Shown here: one piece after another, positions 24,001 to 31,472 of the stretch | Layout: each line of letters opens with the position of its first letter | How positions within the stretch are numbered: the stretch's first letter is position 1 | From: an uncultured Clostridia bacterium | Lineage (GTDB): Bacteria; Bacillota; Clostridia; UMGS1810 | DNA: 64,000 nucleotides | Direction: 5' to 3' | Assembly (NCBI GenBank): GCA_934463165.1 | Contig: CAKSJG010000001.1 | Location: 1 to 64,000, forward strand | Made by a program: the position numbers and the translations under genes | Notes under the pieces: model-generated | The model's input: only the letters and a program-made list of their open reading frames with translations | What the model was told of the DNA's origin: nothing | Databases searched by the model: none

Positions 24001-24642
24001 TTGAAACAACAAATTGCAAAAGACCTGCTTAGAATCAAGGCAATATTTTTAAGCCCGAACGATCCGTTCACTTGGGCGAGCGGGATAAAAAGCCCCATAT
24101 ATTGCGATAACAGACTTACTCTGACAGCCCCTGATGTCCGTACAAATATCGAAAACGGGCTTGCGAGGCTGATAAAAGAGAATTATCCGGATGCCGAGGT
24201 TCTTATGGGAACATCAACGGCAGGTATTGCGCATGCAGCAATAACAGCACACATTCTTAATATGCCGATGGGATATGTCCGTTCCGGCGCCAAAGATCAC
24301 GGCAGGCAAAACAGAATTGAGGGCAGGATTGAAAAAGGCGACAAGGCTGTTGTTGTTGAGGATCTGATATCAACCGGCGGAAGCGTAATAGAGGTTGTAG
24401 AAGCGCTCAGGAGTGCGGGAGCTGATGTATTGGGAATCGTAAGTATATTTACATACGGCATGAAAAAGGGGATAGATAATCTCAAAAATGCCGATGTAAA
24501 AAATATATCTCTCACGGATTTTGATGCCGTTGTATCCGTAGCGGCGGATGAAGGTTATATAAAACCCGAAGATAAAACCCGTCTTATATCGTTCAGAGAT
24601 GATCCGTATGATGAAAGCTGGATAGGAGGTAACGTTCAATGA
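24001..24642 (+). CDS. pyrE: Orotate phosphoribosyltransferase
   Basis: A 213-residue type I phosphoribosyltransferase that joins orotate and PRPP to OMP. The PRPP loop is VVVEDLISTGGSV (about residue 118-130), and FTWASGIKSPIYCDNR and GYVRSGAKDHGRQN form the orotate and flexible-loop regions. I chose TTG 24001 because AAAGGA is eight bases upstream; the in-frame ATG at 23992 lies on that Shine-Dalgarno. The end overlaps pyrB by four bases (ATGA). Confidence 0.95.
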   Translation: MKQQIAKDLLRIKAIFLSPNDPFTWASGIKSPIYCDNRLTLTAPDVRTNIENGLARLIKENYPDAEVLMGTSTAGIAHAAITAHILNMPMGYVRSGAKDHGRQNRIEGRIEKGDKAVVVEDLISTGGSVIEVVEALRSAGADVLGIVSIFTYGMKKGIDNLKNADVKNISLTDFDAVVSVAADEGYIKPEDKTRLISFRDDPYDESWIGGNVQ

Positions 24643-25559
24643 GAAATTTAATTGACATACTTGATCTTACAACCGAGGAAATAGACAATCTGATAGAAAC
24701 AGCAAACGACATAATAAATAACCCCGATAAATATGCTGAAAAATGCAGAAGAAAAAAGCTTGCTACACTCTTTTTTGAACCGTCAACAAGGACGCGCCTA
24801 AGCTTTGAAGCAGCAATGTATGAACTCGGCGGACAGGTTATAGGTTTTTCAGAGGCCAGCAGCTCATCTGTTTCAAAAGGTGAAAGCATATCCGATACGG
24901 TAAGGGTTGTAAGCTGCTATTCCGATATCATAGCTATGCGTCATCCGAAAGAGGGTGCGGCATATGTTGCATCTTTCGGGGCAACTGTTCCCATGATAAA
25001 TGCGGGTGACGGCGGCCACAGCCACCCGACTCAGACTCTCACGGATTTATTTACTATTAAAAGAGAAAAAGGACGGTTCAACAACCTTACGGTAGGCTTT
25101 TGCGGAGATTTAAAATTCGGCAGAACGGTTCATTCGCTCATCAATGCTCTTTCAAGATATAGCGGAATTAAGGTTGTACTGATATCTCCGGATGAACTTA
25201 AGCTTCCGAGTTATGTGAAAAAAGATGTTCTTAAAGCAAAAGGAATAGAGTATGTACAGACAAAGGACCTTGAAAGTGTTATTTCGGATCTTGATATACT
25301 TTACATGACAAGGGTTCAGCAGGAAAGATTTTTTAATGAAGAGGATTATCTCAGACTTAAAGACAGCTATATTTTAACAAAAGATAAACTGAAAAAGGCA
25401 AAGGAAACGCTCAGTATAATGCATCCGCTGCCGAGGGTAAACGAAATAAGCACCGACGTTGATTCCGATCCGAGAGCATGCTATTTCAAGCAGGCGGAAA
25501 ACGGAAAATATATACGTATGGCACTGATACTTAAATTGTTGGAGGAGAGCGAAAGATGA
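24639..25559 (+). CDS. pyrB: Aspartate carbamoyltransferase, catalytic chain
   Basis: A 306-residue transcarbamylase that makes carbamoyl-aspartate, the committed step. The carbamoyl-phosphate motif FEPSTRTRLSFE (about residue 48-59), the conserved DGGHSHPTQTLTDL, and the aspartate-binding MHPLPRVNEI near residue 265 are intact. Unlike B. subtilis, where PyrB acts alone, it is followed directly by pyrI with a four-base overlap, so the enzyme is probably an E. coli-like dodecamer with regulatory chains. TAGGAGG precedes the ATG. Confidence 0.97.
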   Translation: MRNLIDILDLTTEEIDNLIETANDIINNPDKYAEKCRRKKLATLFFEPSTRTRLSFEAAMYELGGQVIGFSEASSSSVSKGESISDTVRVVSCYSDIIAMRHPKEGAAYVASFGATVPMINAGDGGHSHPTQTLTDLFTIKREKGRFNNLTVGFCGDLKFGRTVHSLINALSRYSGIKVVLISPDELKLPSYVKKDVLKAKGIEYVQTKDLESVISDLDILYMTRVQQERFFNEEDYLRLKDSYILTKDKLKKAKETLSIMHPLPRVNEISTDVDSDPRACYFKQAENGKYIRMALILKLLEESER

Positions 25560-25969
25560 ATATAGATTCAATAACAAACGGAATTGTAATAGACCATATA
25601 AAAGCCGGCAATGCCATGAGACTTTACAGTCTGCTCGGCTTGGGAGATCTTGACTGTTCGGTTGCAATAATAAAAAATGCCGCAAGCGGAAAAATGGGGA
25701 AAAAGGATATTATAAAAATCGATGATGACATAACTCTTGATCTTGATGTAATAGGGTACGTTGATCCCGAGGCAACGGTAAATATAATTAAAGACGGAAA
25801 GCTTGCCGAAAAACAGAATATCGTAATCCCCAAAAAACTTGTTAATGTTTTAAAGTGCAAAAATCCGAGATGCGTTACGTCCGTAGAACGTGAGATAGAT
25901 CAGATTTTTAACCTTACCGATCCCGAAAATAAAGTTTACAGATGCATGTATTGCGAAACAAAAGCATAA
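25556..25969 (+). CDS. pyrI: Aspartate carbamoyltransferase, regulatory chain
   Basis: A 137-residue subunit that binds effectors (CTP, UTP or ATP in E. coli) in its N-terminal domain and contacts PyrB with a C-terminal zinc domain. GIVIDHIKAGNAMRLYSLLG and the KDIIKID stretch fit the nucleotide domain; four zinc cysteines are seen in CKNPRC and CMYC near residues 100-135. It is slightly shorter than the E. coli chain (153). Its presence adds allosteric control on top of the attenuator. Confidence 0.95.
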   Translation: MNIDSITNGIVIDHIKAGNAMRLYSLLGLGDLDCSVAIIKNAASGKMGKKDIIKIDDDITLDLDVIGYVDPEATVNIIKDGKLAEKQNIVIPKKLVNVLKCKNPRCVTSVEREIDQIFNLTDPENKVYRCMYCETKA

Positions 25970-25993
25970 AAATATATCTTTTCAAGTGATAAG

Positions 25994-26028
25994 ACATCAC
26001 CGTGCAAAAGAATTTTGCCCGGTGATGT
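25994..26028. terminator. Hairpin between pyrI and the lipid kinase gene
   Basis: A stem of about 14-15 bp, with one mismatch (arms 25994-26008 and 26013-26028; ACATCACCG/CGGTGATGT core). T-runs are weak on both strands, but its convergent position suggests it ends both transcripts. Confidence 0.55.
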
Positions 26029-26034
26029 TATGTT

Positions 26035-26922
26035 TCAGAGAACAAGCTTAACGGCTCTCGGAATAACCGATATATTAACATTTGACCCCGATACGTATTT
26101 TTCACCGTCAAGCGACCACGGCATATTCTCGGGAACTTCAAATTCAATTGATTTTGTTTTAAAAAAATCAAAGCACGGTGATGAAAAATCAGCCGAAAGA
26201 GCTCCGCGTATAATCCGCACAAGATCGGCAGGATTGCTTGGTTTCTTTACAAGACAAACCTCAAATTCCCCGTCGTTAAGACTCACTATCAAATCACTCA
26301 GTTTTACTATTCCGCCGATAGAAGTTGAATTTGCAACGGCGCCGAATATATAGTCACCTTCGGTGCTTCCGGATTCTGTTTTTATTTTCATGTTCACTGC
26401 CTTGATTTTTGTCAGATCCTTTATTCCTTCAAGAACATAGGCCATATGCCCGAGCATATTTTTCAATGACTGCGGCGCATTGTAAGATGCCTGAGTGAAT
26501 GCGCCGAACGATGCAATATAATTAAAATACCTCTTGTCGATTTTGCCGATGTCGATTTCTGAAGCTTCTTTTGTACATGCATACTTTGCAGCTTCGGCAA
26601 TATCAGACGAAAGCCCTATGCTTTTTGCATAGTCATTTGTGCTTCCGCACGGAATATATCCCACGGGAGTTTTATTTTCACTTCTGAGCACTCCTGCAAC
26701 CGTCTCGCTGAGAGTTCCGTCTCCGCCGCAGCATATAATTCTGTCAAATATGCCGCTGTCGCATGCGCTTTTGGCATAATTCATGGCATCACCGCATTTT
26801 TCGGTTATTTTTGTTGTAACAATACAGTTGTTATTACTCATTGTATTAATAATATCAAATAAAGCATCTTTACCCTTTAATTTTCCTGATTTCGGATTTA
26901 CTATTAGAAAAATTTTTTTCAA
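26035..26922 (-). CDS. Diacylglycerol kinase-family lipid kinase
   Basis: A 295-residue soluble lipid kinase of the YegS/BmrU/DgkB type that phosphorylates diacylglycerol or a related lipid. FLIVNPKSGK at the start, the ATP-binding CCGGDGTLSETV (about residue 63-74), GYIPCGSTNDYAKS and the C-terminal beta-sandwich ending with LDGEKYVSGS fit the family. I chose TTG 26922 because GGGGGT is about eight bases upstream and the family starts at LKKIFLIVNP; the in-frame TTG 26937 would overlap this site. The gene has its own consensus promoter. Confidence 0.9.
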   Translation of the reverse strand: MKKIFLIVNPKSGKLKGKDALFDIINTMSNNNCIVTTKITEKCGDAMNYAKSACDSGIFDRIICCGGDGTLSETVAGVLRSENKTPVGYIPCGSTNDYAKSIGLSSDIAEAAKYACTKEASEIDIGKIDKRYFNYIASFGAFTQASYNAPQSLKNMLGHMAYVLEGIKDLTKIKAVNMKIKTESGSTEGDYIFGAVANSTSIGGIVKLSDLIVSLNDGEFEVCLVKKPSNPADLVRIIRGALSADFSSPCFDFFKTKSIEFEVPENMPWSLDGEKYVSGSNVNISVIPRAVKLVL

Positions 26923-26960
26923 GGCTGCTACCCCCAAACATACGTATTGTAAGTATAACT

Positions 26961-26989
26961 ATTATAGTATAATACATACAATTTGTCAA
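26961..26989 (-). promoter_or_regulatory. Consensus promoter of the lipid kinase gene
   Basis: TTGACA (26989-26984), 17-base spacer, TATAAT (26966-26961), about 40 bases before the chosen start. Confidence 0.8.
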
Positions 26990-27012
26990 TGTCGGTTTGT
27001 AATTTTCGCATA

Positions 27013-27046
27013 AAAGAACCCGAATTCCATATGATCCGGGTTCTTT
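27013..27046 (-). terminator. Terminator of the M18 aminopeptidase gene
   Basis: A 13-bp stem with one mismatch (27013-27025 with 27034-27046; AAGAACCCG/CGGGTTCTT core) and a TTCTTTTA tail on the minus strand, 14 bases after the stop. Confidence 0.65.
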
Positions 27047-27059
27047 ATGTGTATTGTAT

Positions 27060-28421
27060 TTATTTTGCAGAATAAAAAGCAATGTATGCTTTGTATGCCA
27101 TATAAACATCAATTTTACTTGCTACTTCATAAGGTGCATGCATGCTGAGAAGCGGAACACCGCAGTCAATGGTATCTACATTGAGATTTGCAATAAACTG
27201 CGCAACCGTGCCGCCGCCGCCTGCGTCAACTTTACCGAGCTCCGTCATTTGCCATGCAACATCGGCATCGTTTAATATTTTTCTGATTTTTGCAACAAAC
27301 TCTGCATTTGCATCGGATGTGCCCGATTTTCCACGTGCTCCGGTAAATTTGGAGAATGCAACTCCCTCGCCGATATACGCCGTGTTCATCGGTTCCGAAA
27401 CACTTTTATATGTCGGGTCAAGACCGCACGTTACGTCAGACGACAGACACATTGATTTTTCAAACATATTCTTAACTGCAAGCTCACAGTATTTTCCGTT
27501 TATTTTATACAAGAGGTTTGATACAAAGGTTTCAAAAAATCTTGACTGCATTCCCGTATTTCCCATAGAGCCGATTTCTTCTTTGTCGGCAAGAAAGCAT
27601 ACTGATGTTCTTTCGGGAGTTTCTGTATCGCAAATACCTTTAAGGGCGGTATATGCGCATACTCTGTCATCCTGACCGTACGATGCAACCATTGATTTGT
27701 CAAGCCCGAGAGAGCGTGCGTTAAAATTAGGAACCATTTCAAGCTCTGCACTTATAAAATCGTCTTCGCCGAATTGATACTTTTCCTTTAAAATATTTAT
27801 GATAGTTTGTTTGTATTTGTTTTCTTCACAATCAGAGGGAATTGATCCTGCAAGAACATTAAGATCTTCTCCGGTAAACGCGCTGTTCATTTTCTTTGCC
27901 ATCTGTTCCGAAGCAAGATGCGGCAAAAGGTCAGTCACCGTAAAAACAGGGTCATCTTCATTTTCGCCGATATTTACATCGATTACGGTGCCGTCCTCAA
28001 GCACAACAACGCCGATAAGTGAAAGCGGGATTGCTGTCCACTGATATTTTTTTATTCCACCGTAATAGTGCGTTTTAAAAAGCGTAAGACCGCTGTCCTC
28101 ATACAAGGGAATCTGTTTAAGATCAAGTCTCGGGCTGTCGATATGTGCCGCAACAAGATTAAATCCGTTTTCTATATCGTCCTTTCCGATAACGGCAAGA
28201 ACAATATTTTTGTTTCTGTTTATTTTATAAACTTTTGATCCCGGTTTCAAATTATTAACGCTTCCGATATCTTTAAAACCGGCAGCCTCAGCAAGTCTTC
28301 TTGAATAACTTACACAGAGCCTTTCTGTTTTTGAATTGTTCAGATATTTTATATAATCGTCGCAAAATCTAAAAACAATCTCTTTATCATTTATTTTGTT
28401 CCAGGCAGATTTTCTTTCCAT
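27060..28421 (-). CDS. M18 family aminopeptidase
   Basis: A 453-residue cytosolic metallopeptidase of the aspartyl-aminopeptidase family (ApeA/DAP2-like), which removes N-terminal, often acidic or neutral residues from peptides with a two-metal centre. Metal and catalytic motifs are visible: AAHIDSPRLDLK (His and Asp, about residue 92), DKEEIGSMG (general-base Glu and metal Glu), and the final MHAPYEVASKIDV metal-His segment. LGKVDAGGGGTVAQF is also a family hallmark. Length is normal (430-470). It has no recognised operon partner. Confidence 0.92.
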   Translation of the reverse strand: MERKSAWNKINDKEIVFRFCDDYIKYLNNSKTERLCVSYSRRLAEAAGFKDIGSVNNLKPGSKVYKINRNKNIVLAVIGKDDIENGFNLVAAHIDSPRLDLKQIPLYEDSGLTLFKTHYYGGIKKYQWTAIPLSLIGVVVLEDGTVIDVNIGENEDDPVFTVTDLLPHLASEQMAKKMNSAFTGEDLNVLAGSIPSDCEENKYKQTIINILKEKYQFGEDDFISAELEMVPNFNARSLGLDKSMVASYGQDDRVCAYTALKGICDTETPERTSVCFLADKEEIGSMGNTGMQSRFFETFVSNLLYKINGKYCELAVKNMFEKSMCLSSDVTCGLDPTYKSVSEPMNTAYIGEGVAFSKFTGARGKSGTSDANAEFVAKIRKILNDADVAWQMTELGKVDAGGGGTVAQFIANLNVDTIDCGVPLLSMHAPYEVASKIDVYMAYKAYIAFYSAK

Positions 28422-28560
28422 TGAAATTACCTCCGTATAATAAATTTACTGCGCATAAAATTACATATATCATATTCTATTATAAAACCAAAAAAAATAC
28501 AATATACACCTTTAACAAAATACATATATTAAAAAAAGCAGAAAAAAAGCAATTTTTATC

Positions 28561-28589
28561 TTGTAAAATCAGGAAAATAGGTGTATAAT
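28561..28589 (+). promoter_or_regulatory. Promoter of pta-ackA
   Basis: TTGTAA (28561-28566), 17-base spacer, TATAAT (28584-28589), 50 bases before pta. The rest of the 218-base gap to the divergent aminopeptidase is AT-rich without other clear signals. Confidence 0.7.
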
Positions 28590-28639
28590 GTTTTTTGTTT
28601 GAAATATTATTATTAAAAAGGTAAGTTGGAGGAATAACA

Positions 28640-29641
28640 ATGAGTGCATTTTTAGACAGTATTAAAATGCGAGCAAAGCAATGCAAAAAAACAATTGTGC
28701 TGCCGGAATCTATGGATAGAAGAACCTTTGAGGCGGCAGAAAAAATTCTTAAGGAGGACATAGCAGATCTTATAATCATCGGGACCCCTGAGGAGATTGA
28801 AGCTAACAGCAGGGGACTTGATATTTCGGGTGCTGAAATTATTAATCCGCATAACTACGAAAAGACCGAAGAATATATAAACCTTTTTGTTGAACTCAGA
28901 AAGAATAAAGGTCTTACATACGAAGAAGCGAAAAAACAGGCTCTTTCGGACTACATGTACTATGCATGTCTTATGGTTAAAGCTGGAGATGCCGACGGTG
29001 TAGTATCCGGCGCATGTCATTCATCGGCAAACACACTCCGTCCCAGTCTTCAGATTGTCAAAACCAAGCCCGGTGTCAAGCTTGTTTCGGCGTTCTTTCT
29101 TATGGTTGTGCCTGATTGCGAATACGGTGCAGACGGAACATTTATTTTTGCCGATTCGGGTCTTGAACAGAATCCCGATCCAGAAAAGCTTGCGGCAATT
29201 GCTGCAAGCTCTGCCGAATCATTTGAACTTCTTGCTCAGAAAGAAGCTCTTGTTGCAATGCTTTCTCACTCGACAAAGGGTAGTGCAAAGCATGCCGATG
29301 TCGATAAAGTAGTAGAGGCTCTCAAGATTTGTAAAGAAGAATATCCGAGCATTACGGTTGACGGCGAACTTCAGCTTGATGCGGCAATTGTCCCGAGTGT
29401 TGCAGCGTCAAAAGCACCCGGTTCACCGGTTGCAGGAAAAGCCAATGTGTTGGTATTCCCGGATCTTGATGCAGGCAATATAGGATATAAGCTTGTTCAG
29501 AGACTTGCAAAAGCAGAAGCTTACGGTCCTGTTACACAAGGAATTGCAAAACCGATTAATGACCTTTCAAGAGGATGCAGCAGTGATGATATAGTAGGTG
29601 TAGTTGCAATAACATGTGTTCAGGCTCAGGCTAACGATTAA
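28640..29641 (+). CDS. pta: Phosphate acetyltransferase
   Basis: A 333-residue enzyme converting acetyl-CoA and phosphate to acetyl-phosphate. It is the short form with only the catalytic PTA_PTB domain, without the N-terminal DRTGG extension of proteobacterial enzymes. KKTIVLPESMDRRTFEAA, DGVVSGACHSSANTLRP, DSGLEQNPDPEKLA, MLSHSTKGSAKH and the C-terminal LVFPDLDAGNIGYKLVQR are intact. GGAGG precedes the ATG. With ackA 26 bases downstream it forms the acetate branch of fermentation, which yields ATP. Confidence 0.97.
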   Translation: MSAFLDSIKMRAKQCKKTIVLPESMDRRTFEAAEKILKEDIADLIIIGTPEEIEANSRGLDISGAEIINPHNYEKTEEYINLFVELRKNKGLTYEEAKKQALSDYMYYACLMVKAGDADGVVSGACHSSANTLRPSLQIVKTKPGVKLVSAFFLMVVPDCEYGADGTFIFADSGLEQNPDPEKLAAIAASSAESFELLAQKEALVAMLSHSTKGSAKHADVDKVVEALKICKEEYPSITVDGELQLDAAIVPSVAASKAPGSPVAGKANVLVFPDLDAGNIGYKLVQRLAKAEAYGPVTQGIAKPINDLSRGCSSDDIVGVVAITCVQAQAND

Positions 29642-29667
29642 ATAATATTAAAGGTGGGTATAATAAA

Positions 29668-30858
29668 ATGAATATTCTTGTTATTAATGCAGGAAGTTCT
29701 TCACTAAAATATCAGTTTATCAAAATTGAGGAAGAAAAAGTTCTTGCAAAAGGTCTTTGCGAAAGAATTGCACTTGATGGTGCCAAGCTTACTCTCAAGG
29801 TTCCTGGTAAAGAAGATTACGTTGTTGAAAAAAACATGGATGATCATTCCGCTGCAATTTCAATGGTTATTGAGGCCCTTACAAACCCCGAACACGGAGT
29901 AATATCTGATATGAAAGATATAGATGCTGTAGGGCATCGTGTTGTACACGGCGGTGAAATATTTGCGGATTCAGTTGTTATTGACGATAAGGTTATGAAA
30001 GCCGTAAACGAGTGCATAGAGCTTGCTCCTCTTCATAATCCCGCAAATATAATCGGAATAAAGGCATGCGAAAAGGCAATTCCGGGTATTCCGCAGGTTG
30101 CTGTTTTTGATACGGCTTTTCATCAGCAAATGCCGAAAAAAGCATTTATGTACGGTTTGCCGTATGATATGTATACAAAACACAAAATCAGAAGATACGG
30201 TTTCCACGGAACAAGCCATAAATTTGTTTCTCAGAGGGCTGCCGAAATTCTCGGCAAACCCCTTGAAGAATTAAAAATTGTAACTTGTCATCTGGGTAAC
30301 GGATCTTCGGTTTCTGCCGTAAAAGGCGGTCATTCCGTAGACACAAGCATGGGATTTACTCCCCTTGCAGGTGTTCTTATGGGAACGCGTTCCGGTGATA
30401 TCGATCCCGCAATTGTTACATATATTATGGAAAAAGAAAATATTACTGCCGAAGAAGTTATTGAAATTCTTAACAAAAAGTCCGGTGTTGACGGTATCAG
30501 CGGCATCAGCAGTGATTTCAGAGATCTTGAAGCGGCTATGGATACAAATGAAAGAGCAAAGCTTGCTCTTGATATGTTTGCATACGACATAACAAAATAC
30601 ATAGGCGCATATGCTGCGGCTATGGGAGGCATAGATGCTGTTGTATTTACGGCAGGTATCGGTGAAAACACGGCAATTCTCAGAGATCAGATAACCGAAA
30701 ATCTCGGATTTATGGGTATTAAGATTGATAAAGAGAAAAATAACTGCAGAGGCTGTGAAAGAGATATTTCCGCTCCGGATGCAACTGTGAAAACTCTTAT
30801 AATTCCCACAAATGAGGAACTTATGATTGCAAAGGATACAGCGAGACTTGTAAAATAA
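29668..30858 (+). CDS. ackA: Acetate kinase
   Basis: A 396-residue ASKHA-fold kinase that makes ATP and acetate from acetyl-phosphate. NAGSSSLKYQFI at the N-terminus, GHRVVHGGEIF, VFDTAFHQ, RYGFHGTSHK, HLGNGSSVSAV and GTRSGDIDPAI are all family signatures, and VFTAGIGEN binds adenine. Length is standard (about 400). AGGTGGG precedes the ATG. Together with pta it removes acetyl-CoA from pyruvate formate-lyase, whose genes are 28 kb away in this window. Confidence 0.97.
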   Translation: MNILVINAGSSSLKYQFIKIEEEKVLAKGLCERIALDGAKLTLKVPGKEDYVVEKNMDDHSAAISMVIEALTNPEHGVISDMKDIDAVGHRVVHGGEIFADSVVIDDKVMKAVNECIELAPLHNPANIIGIKACEKAIPGIPQVAVFDTAFHQQMPKKAFMYGLPYDMYTKHKIRRYGFHGTSHKFVSQRAAEILGKPLEELKIVTCHLGNGSSVSAVKGGHSVDTSMGFTPLAGVLMGTRSGDIDPAIVTYIMEKENITAEEVIEILNKKSGVDGISGISSDFRDLEAAMDTNERAKLALDMFAYDITKYIGAYAAAMGGIDAVVFTAGIGENTAILRDQITENLGFMGIKIDKEKNNCRGCERDISAPDATVKTLIIPTNEELMIAKDTARLVK

Positions 30859-30883
30859 AATTGCATAAATTTTCAAAAATGTA

Positions 30884-30912
30884 TTTACATTTTTAATATT
30901 TTGTGATATAAT
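30884..30912 (+). promoter_or_regulatory. Promoter of rpsO
   Basis: TTTACA (30884-30889), 17-base spacer, TATAAT (30907-30912), starting a leader of about 100 bases. Confidence 0.7.
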
Positions 30913-30930
30913 AACGAACGTTGTATAACC

Positions 30931-31000
30931 CACGGCAAGGGTTTGCGGATTCTCCGACCGAATTCTTTGCTGTGCGGTGATGCCTGAGATATGGCAAATA
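30931..31000 (+). promoter_or_regulatory. Structured rpsO leader, candidate S15 autoregulatory element
   Basis: An 11-bp helix (30931-30941 with 30964-30974, two G-U pairs) encloses a CGGA/TCCG hairpin (30946-30956), followed by a TGCC/GGCA hairpin (30981-30996) and the rpsO Shine-Dalgarno. S15 represses its own mRNA through several unrelated leader folds in different phyla; the position fits, the exact class is not recognised. Confidence 0.5.
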
Positions 31001-31022
31001 TTTATAAATGGAGGTGTTTCCG

Positions 31023-31286
31023 ATGCTTAAGGAAACAAAAGATGCAATTATCAAAGAATACGCTACACATGAGGGTGACACAGGTTCCCCGGAGGTTCAG
31101 GTTGCTATACTTACTTACCGTATCAACCACCTTACGGAACATCTTAAATCCAACATGAAAGACCATCACTCAAGAAGAGGACTTCTTAAAATGGTTGGTA
31201 AAAGAAGAGGTCTTTTGCAGTATCTCGCTAAAGTAGATATCGAAAGATACCGTAGCCTTATTGCAAGACTCAATATCAGAAAGTAG
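31023..31286 (+). CDS. rpsO: 30S ribosomal protein S15
   Basis: An 87-residue primary 16S rRNA-binding protein of the small-subunit platform. The sequence carries the family core: THEGDTGSPEVQVAILTYRINHLTEHL, KDHHSRRGLLKMVGKRRGLLQYL and RYRSLIARLNIRK. I start at ATG 31023, nine bases after GGAGG, which gives MLKETKDAI; the ATG at 31008 lies before the Shine-Dalgarno. The pairing rpsO-pnp is conserved across bacteria. A terminator separates the two here. Confidence 0.97.
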   Translation: MLKETKDAIIKEYATHEGDTGSPEVQVAILTYRINHLTEHLKSNMKDHHSRRGLLKMVGKRRGLLQYLAKVDIERYRSLIARLNIRK

Positions 31287-31298
31287 TTTATTCAGGCC

Positions 31299-31337
31299 GG
31301 CAAAGTGCAGCCATTTCGGTTGCACTTTGCCTGTTTT
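31299..31337 (+). terminator. Intrinsic terminator of rpsO
   Basis: An 11-bp perfect stem (31299-31309 with 31321-31331; GGCAAAGTGCA) and TGTTTT tail, 13 bases after the rpsO stop. Confidence 0.8.
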
Positions 31338-31352
31338 GCTAAAATTCAAAAA

Positions 31353-31451
31353 ATCGGGAATAACCGCTTATTCCATTTAGCAATTAAATATGCGTTTTAT
31401 TTTTTATAAGACATATATTTAAGTGCTAAATTATAAGATGTTTTTCCCGAT
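31353..31451 (+). promoter_or_regulatory. Long imperfect hairpin in the pnp leader
   Basis: Nested inverted repeats fold about 99 bases into one long helix: ATCGGGAA/TTCCCGAT (31353-31360 with 31444-31451), then CTTAT/ATAAG, then ATTTAGCA/TGCTAAAT, and a TAAATATG/CATATATTTA top. The base of the helix ends nine bases before GGAGG. In E. coli a pnp leader hairpin is cut by RNase III and then mediates autoregulation by PNPase; this may be an analogue. Confidence 0.55.
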
Positions 31452-31472
31452 AAAACTCAAGGAGGAAAAGCA

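Noticed and set aside
30271..30933. 220-codon open frame antisense to ackA
   Set aside because: It lies wholly opposite a highly conserved gene, has no Shine-Dalgarno and its Cys/Ile/Asn-rich product looks like an antisense shadow.
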